A stretch of DNA of 50,373 nt from an uncultured Armatimonadota bacterium (GCA_903833215.1 CAILEM010000122.1:1-50373); one strand, 5' to 3'; positions 18,201 to 28,008 are shown, counted from the stretch's first letter. Numbers and translations: made by a program. The notes: generated by a model not told the origin, from the letters alone.

Positions 18201-19984
18201 TAGTTGCCAAGGATGATGTCCTGCACGGGCGCACAAGTCGGACGACCGTCAGCCGGCGAGAAGAGATTCTGCGTCGAAAGCATCAGAACTCGGGCTTCAG
18301 CCTGAGCTTGGGTGCTTAGCGGAATGTGGACGGCCATCTGGTCACCGTCAAAGTCCGCGTTGTACGCGTTACAAACGAGCGGGTGAACCTGAATCGCCTT
18401 ACCGTCGACAAGAATCGGCTCGAAAGCCTGAATTCCCAATCGGTGAAGGGTTGGAGCACGGTTGAGGAGAATCGGGTGCTCCTTAATAACCTCTTCCAAA
18501 CCATCCCAAACGGCTGGGTGCATTCGGTCAATCATCCTCTTCGCCGTCTTGATGTTCTGGGTGATCTTCTTCTCAACCAGGCTCTTCATGACAAACGGCT
18601 TGAACAGCTCAAGCGCCATCTCCTTAGGGAGACCGGCTTGGTGCAGCTTCAGGTGAGGACCGACAACGATTACAGATCGACCTGAGTAGTCAACACGCTT
18701 ACCGAGCAAGTTCTTTCGGAAACGACCTTCCTTACCCTTGAGCATGTCGCTCAAAGACTTGAGGGGACGTGAGTTAGAACCCACAACCGGACGAGCACGT
18801 CGACCGTTATCGATCAGCGCATCGACGGCTTCCTGAAGAAGTCGCTTTTCGTGATTGATGATCGATTCAGGTGCGTGGATCTCGATAATCTTCTTCAACC
18901 GGTTGTTGCGGTTGATGATACGTCGGTAGAGATCGTTAAGGTCGGAAGTGGCGAATCGACCACCGTCCAACTGAACCATCGGTCGAAGCTCTGGCGAGAT
19001 GACAGGAACGATGTCCAGAATCATCCACTCAGGTCGGCTCTTGGAACTGATGAGGGCCTCGGTAACTTCCAGTCGCTTAATCGCACGGGCACGGCGTTGA
19101 CTGGTGGTCATGATGATCTCTTGTCGAAGCTCGCGAGCGAGTCTTTCGAGATCGACACGATTCAGAAGTTCCTTGATGGCCTCGGCGCCGATGTTTGCGC
19201 GAACGAGACTTCGAAGATCCTTTCCGATTCGGTGACCAACGCTATCCAGCAACTTGCTGACTGCGCGATACTTGTCTTCGTCGATGAGCTGATTTCGCTC
19301 AAGCTTGCCGAGAATGTCGACAGCAAGATCAAGGTCCTTCAACCGATCGTCAGCGTCGCGATACTCTGCCTTGATACGATCGTTGACAGCCTTTGCGCGC
19401 TCACGGGCAAAAACCTCATCGTACTCTTCACGGTTGTTGTTAAGGTCATCCGCAAATCGTCGGAACGACTCCTCTTCCAACTCTCGCATCTGCATCTGCA
19501 AGTTGGCCTTTTCAGACTCAACGGCGACGCGGATCTCGGGAAGACAATCTTGAATCTTGTCATTCTCGATATCGATGATGATAAAGCTCGCGAAGTAGAT
19601 AACCTTTTCAAGGAGCCTTGGCGAAATATCAAGCACCAACGCAAGCGGCGATGGAACGCCCTTTAGGTACCAGATGTGGCAGACAGGAGCAGCCAGTTCG
19701 ACATGGCCCATCCTTTCACGTCGCACTTTGCTGCGTGTGACTTCCACACCGCACCGTTCGCAAACGATGCCCTTGTACTTGATCTTCTTATATCGGCCGC
19801 AGGCGCATTCCCAGTCCTTGACTGGGCCGAAGATGCGCTCGCAGAACAAGCCATCTCTCTCAGGCTTGAACGTGCGGTAGTTGATAGTCTCCGGCTTCTT
19901 GACTTCACCATGAGACCAGCTCATGATGTCTTCACTGCTCGCGATTCCGATTCTGATCTTGTCGAACAGGCTGACGTCTGCCAT
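15251..19984 (-). CDS. rpoC: RNA polymerase beta-prime subunit
   Basis: The 1577-residue largest subunit of RNA polymerase. Zinc site 1 is [20 protein letters not shown] near residues 60-80. The active-site Mg motif [12 protein letters not shown] is present, as are the switch and clamp segments ([34 protein letters not shown]) and the trigger-loop start [16 protein letters not shown] near residue 1090. After that, about 110 residues of charged sequence (around residues 1100-1213) are inserted before [15 protein letters not shown], where most bacteria pass directly to the ITQGLPRVEELFEAR segment. The N terminus [16 protein letters not shown] is normal. The ribosome binding site is AGGAG, rather distant. 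Separated from rpoB by 138 bp. Confidence 0.98.
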   Translation of the reverse strand: MADVSLFDKIRIGIASSEDIMSWSHGEVKKPETINYRTFKPERDGLFCERIFGPVKDWECACGRYKKIKYKGIVCERCGVEVTRSKVRRERMGHVELAAPVCHIWYLKGVPSPLALVLDISPRLLEKVIYFASFIIIDIENDKIQDCLPEIRVAVESEKANLQMQMRELEEESFRRFADDLNNNREEYDEVFARERAKAVNDRIKAEYRDADDRLKDLDLAVDILGKLERNQLIDEDKYRAVSKLLDSVGHRIGKDLRSLVRANIGAEAIKELLNRVDLERLARELRQEIIMTTSQRRARAIKRLEVTEALISSKSRPEWMILDIVPVISPELRPMVQLDGGRFATSDLNDLYRRIINRNNRLKKIIEIHAPESIINHEKRLLQEAVDALIDNGRRARPVVGSNSRPLKSLSDMLKGKEGRFRKNLLGKRVDYSGRSVIVVGPHLKLHQAGLPKEMALELFKPFVMKSLVEKKITQNIKTAKRMIDRMHPAVWDGLEEVIKEHPILLNRAPTLHRLGIQAFEPILVDGKAIQVHPLVCNAYNADFDGDQMAVHIPLSTQAQAEARVLMLSTQNLFSPADGRPTCAPVQDIILGNYALTFVSHEGRAELIEQERLHAEDPEKNPAPKTYGSPEEVIAALDTPIKEQRIATNTPIKVRLSRPVFRSDKEVDYRDVLTGQEYKKVVTKTEEGDDHEELVPLDMTKETMIISVTPGQLMLNTILPYPLKHSNEFLKVELNKKALSEMILTCHRRSGVGATIKLLDDMKDMGFKWATRYGLSVAITDMDPPARREEMIKEADDRSTKITQQFRRGMLTYNEMTQTLVKLWTDTYDEIGKEIVNGLKQFNPLSITTISGARGSVKQLAQLAGMRGLMFNQFNEVIYELPVKSSFHKGLSMLEYFVTTHGARKGLADTALRTADAGYLTRRLCDVAQDVIVKAYDCGTSEGILAHRITDQGEAIEQISDRIYGRVALCSITDPDTGAQLVSYQEWISRDNAKRIAEIENRFVAEYGAADSDDERTAIVDRYRSFGFEADEHGYLSVLIRSPLTCDLVQGICSVCYGWDLSSSRNVEVGVSVGIIAAQSIGEPGTQLTMRTFHTGGVAGSATIARTNQYKTGKFIRQFMEDFAVATDTDMKQFDPTKLLENQESVVKSFFQNKEQAPLTINQADLDSVDPKVKRKTERATKAAQKAADKADSDSKKLWERSRKTFFYAWTGESSGIVRVEEIFEARRQPRGKAIICPVTGVVRDIRESSFGRWVIVEANVPVTAPIKDAYVGDVQNWPKNDMGEYEGALQKTVGQKLVTATLASLRKAEIEKVNIFYPILVPPLGKLPVSKGSRVIKGDPLTEGPRDPHEVLELAGASAVYDYFVENLQSVYKSQGVDINDKHIEVIIRQMLRKRQVKEPGDTPFLPGQIVDRFAYQRANDQVRSLIQTGKKIKYVDPITGENVERDPKEASATWILLGITEASLATDSFLSAASFQKTTRVLTEAAVRGKKDHLVGLKENVIIGRLIPSGTGVKYYRDVAVDVQRGPTWAEQSLQALVEADDRDLEDNLSSLAFPSLADMAADEDIEIEIEEEI

Positions 19985-20122
19985 AAATTTCTCTTATCTC
20001 CTAAACCTCGCCCACTTGGCGAGACAAACCGTAGCTATTGAAGCGATGAAATGCGGCGCTGGGACGCTGAGCCCATTTTCAGGGTCTCATTCAATCCCAA
20101 CACCGCACGATCTACTTCCAGA

Positions 20123-23100
20123 TCAGTTGAAGAAGCCCACCGAACGAGCGAGGCGCATATCATCGCCACCACTCAATTCATCAAGATCCTTCAACGGCAA
20201 TTCCTTGTTCCCGGCATCTTCGACGGCAACCTTCAGACATAGCGAGCGCAACTCGTTCACAAGGATCTTGAATGACTCAGGAATCCCTGGCTCGGCAAGC
20301 GTTTCGCCCTTAACAATGCTTTCGTAAGCTTTCACACGACCATTAACGTCGTCCGACTTGATCGTAAGAAGTTCCTGGAGGGTGTACGCCGCGCCGTAAG
20401 CTTCAAGCGCCCACACTTCCATTTCTCCGAACCTCTGACCTCCAAACTGCGCCTTACCACCCAACGGCTGTTGAGTAACGAGCGAGTATGGGCCAATGGA
20501 ACGAGCGTGGATCTTCTCATCCGCAAGGTGCTCCAGTTTCAGCATGTAGATCATGCCAACTGTGATGCGGTTCGGAAGTTGCTCACCGGTCAGACCGTCG
20601 CGAATGGAGCTCTTGCAGCTTCGAGGATCGATCCCCGCGCGCTCAAACACATTTCGCTCGATGTTTCCGACGATGCCCTTGTAAACTGCCTCGTCTGCGT
20701 TTACTGGCTCTTCACCAAACTCATCTTCTGGTGCCTCTGGGACAAACGTCTCGAGATCGACATCGCCAAGTTCTGCGAAGGTCTTGACTGGCGGAGCACC
20801 AACAATTCGAGAGACTCGCTCAAGACCATTCTTGCCAAGCTTTCGAAGACGTGCTTCAACCTTTGCAAGCATCGTATCAAGCATGTCGTCTTTCTCAAAT
20901 CGAATGTCGAGTAGCAGCTCGGCATTGATATACGCCTGGAGTGCTTGGCCTCGCATGTGGTTGGCCAATCGATCCATTTCACCAAGGATTTCTCCTTCAG
21001 TGGCGCCTTCAAATGCTGGGCAGCGGTACTCGATTCCGAGGTGCTTACCAACATAGCCAAGGTGCGTTTCCAGGATCTGACCGATGTTCATTCGGCTCGG
21101 AACACCAAGAGGGTTCAGAACGATGTCAACCGGAGTTCCATCGGAAAGGAACGGCATGTCTTCTGCGGCGAGAACTCGAGAGATAACACCCTTGTTGCCG
21201 TGACGTCCAGCCATTTTGTCACCAACCATAAGCTTTCGCTTCTGGGCGACATAGACTTGAACCGTCATGTTGGTGCCGGCTGGCAGTTCATCACCAGGGA
21301 TCTGAAGTAGCGGTTCGTCGGTTCGGTCACAAACCAATCGCTCGCGCTTCTTGCTCTCCTTGTAGATGTAGTTGATCGAAGGGCTGAGATACTTGTATCG
21401 GCTGAAGACCTTAACGTCAACGATAATTCCCTTTTCGCCGTGTGGCAATCGGAGAGATACGTCGCGTGTTTCTTCTGCTTTCTTACCGAAGATCGCGATG
21501 ATCAATCGCTCTTCTGCGGTCATTTCAACTTGACCCTTTGGAGCAACCTTTCCTACGAGAATGTCTTCAGGTCGAACTTCGGCACCGATGCGAATGATTC
21601 CATTCTCATCGAGATCCTTAAGCGCATCCTCACCAACGTTCGGAATATCTCGCGTGATTTCTTCTGGCCCAAGCTTCGTGTCGACCGCTTCCGACTCATG
21701 GCGCTCAATGTGGATCGACGTATAGACGTCGTCCTTCACCATTCGCTCTGAGATCAAGATGGCGTCTTCATAGTTGTAGCCGTTCCAGGGCATAAACGCG
21801 ACAAGCACGTTCTTACCGAGTGCGAGCTGAGCATTATCGCAGCAAGCGCCATCGGCAAGAGCGTCTCCCTTGAGCACGCGCTGACCAAGACCAACTACAG
21901 GACGATGTGTAAAGCACGTCGACTTGTTGCTCTGCACCAAGTGCATGAGCGGATACTTATCGACAACTCCCGCCTCGTTTCGGACACGAATTTCAAGCGC
22001 CGTCACATATTCGACCACACCGGAGTTGTGAGCGACAACAGCCGCACCAGAGTCGACAGCAGCAACCCGCTCATAGCCCGTACCAACCAATGGTCGCTCG
22101 GACCTAAGGGTAGGTACTGCCTGGCGTTGCATGTTCGCACCCATAAGGGCACGGTTTGCGTCGTCGTTTTCGAGGAACGGAATAAGTGCCGTCGCAACCG
22201 AGATGATCTGCACAGGCGAAACGTCCATGTAGTCGATCTTGTCGCGCGTTGTGGTTGGATAGCTTGCGCCTCCAATATCACCACCAGCACATCGACACTG
22301 AACTCGCTCTGTGACGATCAAGCCCGTCGTGTCAGTTTCTACGTCAGCCGGAGCAACCAACTGGCCCGTTTCTTCTTGGGCAGTTAGGTACACGATGTCG
22401 TCGGTAACGTGACCGTCGATAACCTTTCGGTACGGGGTCATGATGAAACCGAATTCATCCACACGAGCATGTGTCGTGAGCTGCGAGATAAGACCGATGT
22501 TCGGACCTTCTGGCGTTTCGATTGGACAGATTCGCCCGTAGTGCGAACGGTGAACGTCGCGGACTTCAAGCTTGGCGCTTGTTCGCTGCAATCCACCCGG
22601 TCCGAGAGACGATAGACGTCTCTTGTTCGTGATCTCAGACAAAGGATTGGTCTGATCCATGAACGTGGACAACTGGTTGCTGCTGAAGAAGCTCTTGATC
22701 GATGCGCTTACTGGCTTAACGCTCAGAATGATTCCGGGGAGCAGGTTCTCCTGATCCGTAGAGGTCATTCTCTCTCGTGCAACCTTCTCCATTCGGACGA
22801 ATCCGAGTCGGAGCTGGCTCTGGAGCAACTCGCCAACGCTTCGAACACGCTTGTTCTTCAAGTCGTCAATATCGTCGCGCTCAGCTTCACGCTGAACGTA
22901 CGGCAACATAGCTTGAAGAATGCCAGCCAAGTCCTCAGAGGTCAAGCTTCGGGTTTCGAGAGGTACGTCGATCTTGAGCTTTTGATTCAAGAATCGTCGA
23001 CCGACCTTACCCAGGTCATATCGCTTAACATCGAAGAACAAACCGTAAACGAGTTGCTTTGCAGCTTCTTCGTTTGCAGCTTCACCTGGTCGAAGTCTCT

Positions 23101-24139
23101 TGTAGATATCTAGAAGAGCTTCACGCGCTGTGCTCGTTGGGTCAGCATCGAGAGTTGCCTCGACCAAACCGAGAACGTCTAGCACTCGGAGCGACTGAAT
23201 CTTTAGGGACTCAATTCGACGCGCTGTTTCGCGATCGATCTTCTCGCCCTTTCGGACGATGACCTCTTCGCCAACAACGATATCCTCATAGGTTCGCTTG
23301 CCGATAAGAGTTTCCGTATCAGGCTCTTCAAGGGTTACTTCCTTGCTGAAGGCCTTCAAGATATCCTCGTTGGTACCTAGAGGAGTCTCGGCAAACACTT
23401 TGCCTGCACGAATCGCTTCTGGCAAGCCATCGACGATCTCAGCAGTGAGGAGGGTGCCCTGCTCAACAAGGACTTCGCCCGTGTCCCCATCAACGATGGG
23501 CTCAACGATGCGCTTCCCAGCACACTTGGCGATTGGGAAATAGGAACGACCGCGACCCCTCTCAAAATAGAAGAGCGCTTTGATCAACTGCGTGAGCGGC
23601 AGCTTCTTGGTCTGACTGATCTGAGTGCGGACGACAAAATTCGCATCCGACTCGACTTCAAGCCAAGGACCTTCATTCGGGATGACACGGGCAGACACGA
23701 TGACTTGCATCGAGCTATCCACGCCCTCCTCAAAGTAAAGACCTGGCGAACGACTGAGCTGGCTAACAATAACCCGCTCGCGTCCATTAATGATGAACGT
23801 TCCCTTGTCGGTCATCAATGGCAAGTCGCCGAGGTAAACCTCGGACTCGATCACTTCTCGTTCTCGACCACCAAAGCGAACGATCGCCTTGATTGGGGCC
23901 TCAAAGGTCATATCTCGGTCCCGGCATTCCTGAATGGAATACTTAGGCTCTCCGAGCGTGAAGCTTACAAGTTCAATGTAGTTGGTTTGTGTAAAATCCC
24001 AGATTGGGCTGAAAGTTGTGAAGAGTTCTGGGAGTCCCTCTTCCAGAAACCACTTGTATGAGTTAAGCTGTAGTTCGATTAAATTTGGGACCTCTAGGAA
24101 CCGGCCGATTCGCTTAGAGGTCGGCTGAATAATTCTCAT
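20123..24139 (-). CDS. rpoB: RNA polymerase beta subunit
   Basis: Catalytic beta subunit, about 1338 residues from ATG at 24139. That start is fixed by three things: GGAGG four bases upstream, homology to other RpoB N termini (MRIIQPTSKRIGRFLEVPNLIELQLNSY), and a near-consensus promoter at 24171-24199 inside the upstream in-frame extension. Visible: the rifampicin-site region SNQLSTFMDQTNPLSEITNK, GRICPIETPEGPNIGLI, MPWNGYNYEDAI, GDKMAGRHGNKGVIS and the C-terminal FGGQRFGEMEVWALEAYGA. The rifampicin-site region differs at positions equivalent to E. coli Q513 (Thr) and H526 (Asn). Followed by rpoC in the same direction; ribosomal L7/L12 genes are not upstream. Confidence 0.98.
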   Translation of the reverse strand: MRIIQPTSKRIGRFLEVPNLIELQLNSYKWFLEEGLPELFTTFSPIWDFTQTNYIELVSFTLGEPKYSIQECRDRDMTFEAPIKAIVRFGGREREVIESEVYLGDLPLMTDKGTFIINGRERVIVSQLSRSPGLYFEEGVDSSMQVIVSARVIPNEGPWLEVESDANFVVRTQISQTKKLPLTQLIKALFYFERGRGRSYFPIAKCAGKRIVEPIVDGDTGEVLVEQGTLLTAEIVDGLPEAIRAGKVFAETPLGTNEDILKAFSKEVTLEEPDTETLIGKRTYEDIVVGEEVIVRKGEKIDRETARRIESLKIQSLRVLDVLGLVEATLDADPTSTAREALLDIYKRLRPGEAANEEAAKQLVYGLFFDVKRYDLGKVGRRFLNQKLKIDVPLETRSLTSEDLAGILQAMLPYVQREAERDDIDDLKNKRVRSVGELLQSQLRLGFVRMEKVARERMTSTDQENLLPGIILSVKPVSASIKSFFSSNQLSTFMDQTNPLSEITNKRRLSSLGPGGLQRTSAKLEVRDVHRSHYGRICPIETPEGPNIGLISQLTTHARVDEFGFIMTPYRKVIDGHVTDDIVYLTAQEETGQLVAPADVETDTTGLIVTERVQCRCAGGDIGGASYPTTTRDKIDYMDVSPVQIISVATALIPFLENDDANRALMGANMQRQAVPTLRSERPLVGTGYERVAAVDSGAAVVAHNSGVVEYVTALEIRVRNEAGVVDKYPLMHLVQSNKSTCFTHRPVVGLGQRVLKGDALADGACCDNAQLALGKNVLVAFMPWNGYNYEDAILISERMVKDDVYTSIHIERHESEAVDTKLGPEEITRDIPNVGEDALKDLDENGIIRIGAEVRPEDILVGKVAPKGQVEMTAEERLIIAIFGKKAEETRDVSLRLPHGEKGIIVDVKVFSRYKYLSPSINYIYKESKKRERLVCDRTDEPLLQIPGDELPAGTNMTVQVYVAQKRKLMVGDKMAGRHGNKGVISRVLAAEDMPFLSDGTPVDIVLNPLGVPSRMNIGQILETHLGYVGKHLGIEYRCPAFEGATEGEILGEMDRLANHMRGQALQAYINAELLLDIRFEKDDMLDTMLAKVEARLRKLGKNGLERVSRIVGAPPVKTFAELGDVDLETFVPEAPEDEFGEEPVNADEAVYKGIVGNIERNVFERAGIDPRSCKSSIRDGLTGEQLPNRITVGMIYMLKLEHLADEKIHARSIGPYSLVTQQPLGGKAQFGGQRFGEMEVWALEAYGAAYTLQELLTIKSDDVNGRVKAYESIVKGETLAEPGIPESFKILVNELRSLCLKVAVEDAGNKELPLKDLDELSGGDDMRLARSVGFFN

Positions 24140-24170
24140 CAAGCCTCCGGACGTGTTTGCGCGAACTTTC

Positions 24171-24199
24171 ATCATACCTGCGGGTAGGTCGAAAGTCAA
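24171..24199 (-). promoter_or_regulatory. rpoB promoter
   Basis: On the minus strand TTGACT (24199-24194), a 17-bp spacer and TATGAT (24176-24171) make an 11-of-12 fit to the sigma-70 pattern. It gives a leader of about 25-30 nt to the ATG at 24139 with GGAGG in between, so it also settles the rpoB start. Confidence 0.8.
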
Positions 24200-24292
24200 C
24201 GAATTTAATGATGTGTAAACACAAATCGGCGGGAAATATTAGATAATGGTTGGCCCATTTCCAATTCCCGCGTTCACCAACGATTTGTGAGA

Positions 24293-24574
24293 TTAGCTGG
24301 TCAACCTTTCCCGGATCGAATCCGTGTCTGACTGCCTCTCAAGCAGCCTTCGATGCATCGAGTTTATGTCATCAAGGACAATCGCCTGCTGTGCCAAGAG
24401 TTGACGTAACTCTGAAACTTCGTGTGTCAGGCGATCGAGAGCATCTGGATCCCCGGCACGACTCCGTTGGGCGTTCAAAATCGCCGCCATTTTTCTTTGG
24501 TGATGTGTCATCAAAGCCGTGATGGGTATCGATGCAATGATCGCGAGGATCGCCAGCACAAACATTTCCGTCAT
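24293..24574 (-). CDS. Small PspB-like membrane protein, second of a pair
   Basis: A 93-residue protein. Residues 3-22 (MFVLAILAIIASIPITALMT) form one membrane helix, followed by HHQRKM and a long charged helix (LDRLTHEVSELRQLLAQQ) that reads as a coiled coil. This is the layout of the phage-shock protein PspB, but sequence identity is too low to assign that function. It overlaps its upstream paralogue by one base (TAATG), so they are co-translated. The two share the HxQxxMA and V-x-EL-x-QLxxQQ pattern and are the product of a duplication. Confidence 0.65.
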   Translation of the reverse strand: MTEMFVLAILAIIASIPITALMTHHQRKMAAILNAQRSRAGDPDALDRLTHEVSELRQLLAQQAIVLDDINSMHRRLLERQSDTDSIRERLTS

Positions 24575-24867
24575 TAGGTGTGCTCCAAACGCTTCTGCAG
24601 CGAAACGGGTTCCTGTGGGGGACGAGAACTAGAATAAGAATCGAGTGCAATCATTTGCTGATGAACAAGTTGCTTCAACTCAGCAACTTCGCGCCTCAAC
24701 TGGGCGACATCTTGATTGGAGATCTCGCTTGCAGTGCCATGAATGATCTCGGCCATGCGTTGCTGATGCTTGGTCAAGATCGCAACAATCCCCGCAACCA
24801 CACCCAAGATCGGAATGAAGACCGCAAAATGTTCTGGGCCGACCAGGGCAAAGGGGAGGTTGTACAT
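24574..24867 (-). CDS. Small PspB-like membrane protein, first of a pair
   Basis: A 97-residue paralogue of the next gene. Residues 14-32 (FAVFIPILGVVAGIVAILT) form a membrane segment followed by KHQQRMAEII and a coiled-coil helix (VAQLRREVAELKQLVHQQ). The charge pattern suggests N terminus out and helix in the cytoplasm. Located 49 bp beyond hisA in the same direction, so it may be read through from the his operon. Function unknown; the design of membrane anchor plus coiled coil suggests a scaffold or sensor partner. Confidence 0.65.
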   Translation of the reverse strand: MYNLPFALVGPEHFAVFIPILGVVAGIVAILTKHQQRMAEIIHGTASEISNQDVAQLRREVAELKQLVHQQMIALDSYSSSRPPQEPVSLQKRLEHT

Positions 24868-24915
24868 ATTGAGTGACCGAAATGGGATGACGTTCAGGAT
24901 TTCTATACGGGAAAA

Positions 24916-25647
24916 CTAACCAAAGGATGCAACAAACTCAACGGCTTGCTTTGCAGTAAAGCAACCCTCATAGATGGCCCGTCCAATAATAACGCCCTCT
25001 GGCCGTTGCGCGGCCTCGTGATAGAGAACTTTCAAATCCTTGAGAGATGAAATTCCACCGCTGTGAATGATAGGAATCTCCACTCTCGAAGACACAAGAT
25101 CGAGCAACTCAAGGTTTGGGCCGGTTAGCATTCCGTCTTGTGCGATGTCCGTAAGGATAATGCGTTTTGCCCCTAAGCTGGCCATCTTCTGTGCCAACCC
25201 TTCAGCAGTTAATTCAGACTGCTCGATCCAGCCAGCCACTGCGACTTTGCCATCACGCGCATCGATACCAGCAACAATCTTGTCCCCAAGCTTTTCGAAC
25301 ATCTCCCGCGCGAGATTTTGATCTTGCACAAGTTTCGTACCCACCACAACGCGAGCGGCCCCCAAATCCAAGAGTCTCTGTGCAGTTGCAATTGACCGGA
25401 CGCCGCCTCCAACTTCAATAGGAATGGTCACCGCACGCGCGATAGACTCTATCGCATCCCAATTGGCTGGCTCTCCAGCTTTGGCTCCATCAAGATCCAC
25501 CACATGAATCCACGGGGCTCCCTCATCCGCAAAAGTTCTGGCAACTCGAACGGGATCTGAATCATAGATTCGCTCTCGCGAGTAGTCACCTTGAGTGAGG
25601 CGGACGCATTGGCCGCCACGAAGATCGATCGCTGGAAGGATTAACAT
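24916..25647 (-). CDS. hisA: ProFAR isomerase
   Basis: Catalyses the isomerisation of ProFAR to PRFAR in histidine synthesis. The start MLILPAIDLRGGQCVRL at 25647 gives 243 residues, the standard length, with a TIM barrel; the upstream in-frame segment is out of place. Visible: AIDLRGGQCVRL-x-QGDY, HVVDLDGAKAG, VGGGVRS and DIAQDGMLTGPN, with the catalytic Asp residues in AIDLRGG and DIAQDGM. Both phosphate loops (VGGG, SGG) are intact. The start overlaps the end of hisH by 7 bp. Confidence 0.95.
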   Translation of the reverse strand: MLILPAIDLRGGQCVRLTQGDYSRERIYDSDPVRVARTFADEGAPWIHVVDLDGAKAGEPANWDAIESIARAVTIPIEVGGGVRSIATAQRLLDLGAARVVVGTKLVQDQNLAREMFEKLGDKIVAGIDARDGKVAVAGWIEQSELTAEGLAQKMASLGAKRIILTDIAQDGMLTGPNLELLDLVSSRVEIPIIHSGGISSLKDLKVLYHEAAQRPEGVIIGRAIYEGCFTAKQAVEFVASFG

Positions 25648-26231
25648 TCGAGAAATTTCTTGAGAATTCGGAGCCCAACCGAACTGCTCTTTTCGGGGTG
25701 GAACTGTGTACCCCACACATTTTGTCGCTGCACGGCTGCCGCAAACTCGATTCCGTAGGTCGCGGTAGCTGCAATGTCGACTTCATCCGCACACTCTGTA
25801 TAAAGGGAGTGCACAAAAAACACCTGCTCCCCTTCTCTACCGTCTGCAGCCAATCCAGACGCCGCTCGATAGTGAAGCGGACTCCATCCAATGTGGGGCA
25901 CCTTGAGTCCCATATCCGGCGGCAGATATTTGACACGCCCTCTGATCAACCCCAAGCCTTCATGCTCTCCTAACTCCTCACTTGAGTCGAAGAGAAGCTG
26001 TTGGCCAAGACAAATGCCCATCAGGGGAAGCCCGTCAGAAGCGTATTGCCGAATACGATTTCTCATCGGCTGCAACCGCTCCATGGCAGCTCCAAACGCC
26101 CCTACACCCGGAATGATGAGCTTCGATGCGCTATCGATGTCTGTCGAAACCACGCACGGATATCCTAAAAACTCGACGGCCTTCTCAACGGACCGGAGGT
26201 TGCCCATTCCGTAGTCGAGGATAGTAATCAG
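25641..26231 (-). CDS. hisH: Imidazole glycerol phosphate synthase glutaminase subunit
   Basis: Supplies ammonia from glutamine to HisF. The ATG at 26207 would leave out the first beta strand. In frame upstream, residues read ITILDYGMGNLRSVEKA, the universal HisH N terminus, and the only plausible start is CTG at 26231 (AAGGG nine bases before it, and CTGA overlap with the hisB stop). From there, 196 residues. The class-I amidotransferase triad is present: the nucleophile Cys in GICLGQQLLF, and His and Glu in the WGTQFHPEKSS motif. The oxyanion strand is P-GVGAFGAAM. hisF is not in the window. Confidence 0.9.
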   Translation of the reverse strand: MITILDYGMGNLRSVEKAVEFLGYPCVVSTDIDSASKLIIPGVGAFGAAMERLQPMRNRIRQYASDGLPLMGICLGQQLLFDSSEELGEHEGLGLIRGRVKYLPPDMGLKVPHIGWSPLHYRAASGLAADGREGEQVFFVHSLYTECADEVDIAATATYGIEFAAAVQRQNVWGTQFHPEKSSSVGLRILKKFLEC

Positions 26232-26833
26232 TCTCGTGAACCCTTGGTTGATGGTGAACCACGACGATCGGTTCGACGTGTTGCCTGATGAATCGCTTGT
26301 CCGAGTCCTTTGAAGAGCGCTTCGCAGATATGGTGGTTATTCTCACCGGTGATTAGCCGGAGATGCATGGTGATGCCCCCATGGGTCGCAAGGGCACGGA
26401 AAAACTCTCGAACGCACTCCGTCGATAAATCGCCTATCTTTTCGCGCGTGAAGGGAACGTCATAGAACAACCCACCGCGACCGCTGAAGTCGATCGCCAC
26501 CAGAACCAGCGCTTCGTCCATCGGAGTGTGTGTGCTTCCATACCGCTCAATCGGGTCAGTCTGGTCGAGCGCCTGCCGAAACGCCTTACCCAGCACAATT
26601 CCTACATCTTCGGCTGTGTGGTGGTCATCAATATGGAGATCACCTTCCGCACTGATTCCCAAATCCATCTGACCGTGGAATGCAAGTTGGGTCAGCATGT
26701 GGTCAAAAAAACCAATGCCGGTCGTAATGTCGTGACGAGTTCCACCATCAAGATCTAACACGACCTGAATCCGAGTCTCTGTGGTCTCTCGGTAAATCTC
26801 CGCGTAGCGGACGCCTGGCGCCTCCTTGCTCAT
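26228..26833 (-). CDS. hisB: Imidazoleglycerol-phosphate dehydratase
   Basis: Dehydrates IGP in histidine synthesis. About 201 residues from ATG at 26833 (MSKEAPGVRYAEIYR). Manganese-binding histidine motifs: TGIGFFDHMLTQLAFHGQMD and DDHHTAEDVGIVLGKA near the N terminus, and GENNHHICEALFKGLGQAI near the end. It is the single-domain bacterial form, without the HAD phosphatase of E. coli HisB. The last dozen residues are a basic tail. Its start faces the divergent yggS with about 67 bp between. A ribosome binding site is weak, so a start within a few codons cannot be excluded. Confidence 0.93.
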   Translation of the reverse strand: MSKEAPGVRYAEIYRETTETRIQVVLDLDGGTRHDITTGIGFFDHMLTQLAFHGQMDLGISAEGDLHIDDHHTAEDVGIVLGKAFRQALDQTDPIERYGSTHTPMDEALVLVAIDFSGRGGLFYDVPFTREKIGDLSTECVREFFRALATHGGITMHLRLITGENNHHICEALFKGLGQAIHQATRRTDRRGSPSTKGSRD

Positions 26834-26900
26834 GGAGGAAGTTATACCTTCGGATCGCTCCTCGTCGCGGAGCATGTTGCGGCTGGTGTACCCTTACACC

Positions 26901-27551
26901 ATGTCCATTTCCGGCAACCTGCGGGCCATTCATCACCGCATCGAAGCCGCCAGCACCGCCGTAAAGCGAGATCCAGCCACCGTAACGCTGATCGCGGTTT
27001 CAAAAATGCATACCGTTGACGAAATCAGGGAGGCATACGATTGCGGTCAAAGACACTTCGGCGAGAGCCGCCTTCAAGAAGCCCAACCCAAAATCCAGCA
27101 ACTGCCCAAAGACATCGTCTGGCACTATATCGGCACCCTTCAAACCAATAAAGCCAAGAAGATTGCTTCCCTGTTTCAGGTCATACACACATTCTGCAAA
27201 GCGTCTCAGATCGAAGAAGCTAGCAAGTCGGACACTCCCGTTGACGCCCTAATAGAAGTAAATATTGCCAATGAGCCACAAAAAGCTGGCATATCGACCA
27301 TAGAGCTTGACGAATTCCATCAGAAGGCTTTAAACTCAGGACAAGTACATTTTCGTGGATTGATGACAATCGGTCCAGTTGTGCCCAACGCAGAAGCGAT
27401 GCGTCCCTACTTCAGGGAACTTCGGGAGCTAAGGGAAAAACTGAGATTAGAGTGGTTAAGCATGGGAATGAGCGGGGACTTTGAAGTGGCGATCCAGGAA
27501 GGAGCCAGTCACATCAGAGTTGGAACGGCGATCTTCGGATCCCGACTGTAA
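26901..27551 (+). CDS. YggS-family pyridoxal phosphate homeostasis protein
   Basis: A 216-residue PLP-binding protein with the alanine-racemase barrel but no racemase dimer partner domain. Start MSISGNLRAIHHRIEAAS. The lysine that binds PLP is in LIAVSKMHTVDEIREAY. Also seen: FGESRLQEAQPKI, the conserved WHYIGTLQTNKAKKI, GLMTIGP, and LSMGMSGDFEVAIQEGASHIRVGTAIFG, all hallmarks of the family. The protein maintains free PLP and has no known catalytic activity. Followed at 30 bp by sepF, the usual ylmE-ylmF order. Confidence 0.93.
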   Translation: MSISGNLRAIHHRIEAASTAVKRDPATVTLIAVSKMHTVDEIREAYDCGQRHFGESRLQEAQPKIQQLPKDIVWHYIGTLQTNKAKKIASLFQVIHTFCKASQIEEASKSDTPVDALIEVNIANEPQKAGISTIELDEFHQKALNSGQVHFRGLMTIGPVVPNAEAMRPYFRELRELREKLRLEWLSMGMSGDFEVAIQEGASHIRVGTAIFGSRL

Positions 27552-27581
27552 GAAAGCCACCCTTAAAGGAGGGGTCAAATC

Positions 27582-27998
27582 ATGGAAGAGATGGTAGTCC
27601 AGGACAAACCTGGTTTTATGAGCCGCATCGCCGGTATTTTCACGCGCGCCGACGAGTTCGAAGAAGAGGCTGAGGTTACGCCCGAGAAAGAGGCGAACGG
27701 AGGTCTTCAACTCAGAGCCAACTATCGGTACACCGTTACCGTGCGACGCCAGATTTCATCGTTCGACGATGCTATGGCTGCCGCGAACGGATTGAAGCGG
27801 GGCGAGCAGCAGATCCTCAACCTCTCCGGTACGGATGCCGTCACGAGACAGAAGATTGTCGACTTCATGTGCGGAGTTAATTACGCTCAGGAAGGCACAT
27901 GGGAAGAGGTTGGCGATGGCGTCTACCTCATCGTTCCATCCAACGCCTACGTCGAAGTCGCTCCTCCAACTCCTCGCATGAACGCAATGCGAAACTAA
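27582..27998 (+). CDS. sepF: Cell division protein SepF
   Basis: A 138-residue FtsZ-binding membrane anchor for the division ring. AAGGAGG lies before the ATG. The N terminus MEEMVVQDKPGFMSRIAGIF can form the short amphipathic helix that contacts the membrane; an acidic linker follows to about residue 45. The DUF552 core covers residues 50-122: DDAMAAANGLKRGEQQILNL, then DAVTRQKIVDFMCGVNYA, and WEEVGDGVYLIVPSNA. The core is complete. It follows yggS, as in Gram-positive and cyanobacterial division clusters. Confidence 0.93.
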   Translation: MEEMVVQDKPGFMSRIAGIFTRADEFEEEAEVTPEKEANGGLQLRANYRYTVTVRRQISSFDDAMAAANGLKRGEQQILNLSGTDAVTRQKIVDFMCGVNYAQEGTWEEVGDGVYLIVPSNAYVEVAPPTPRMNAMRN

Positions 27999-28008
27999 GA
28001 AATCATCC

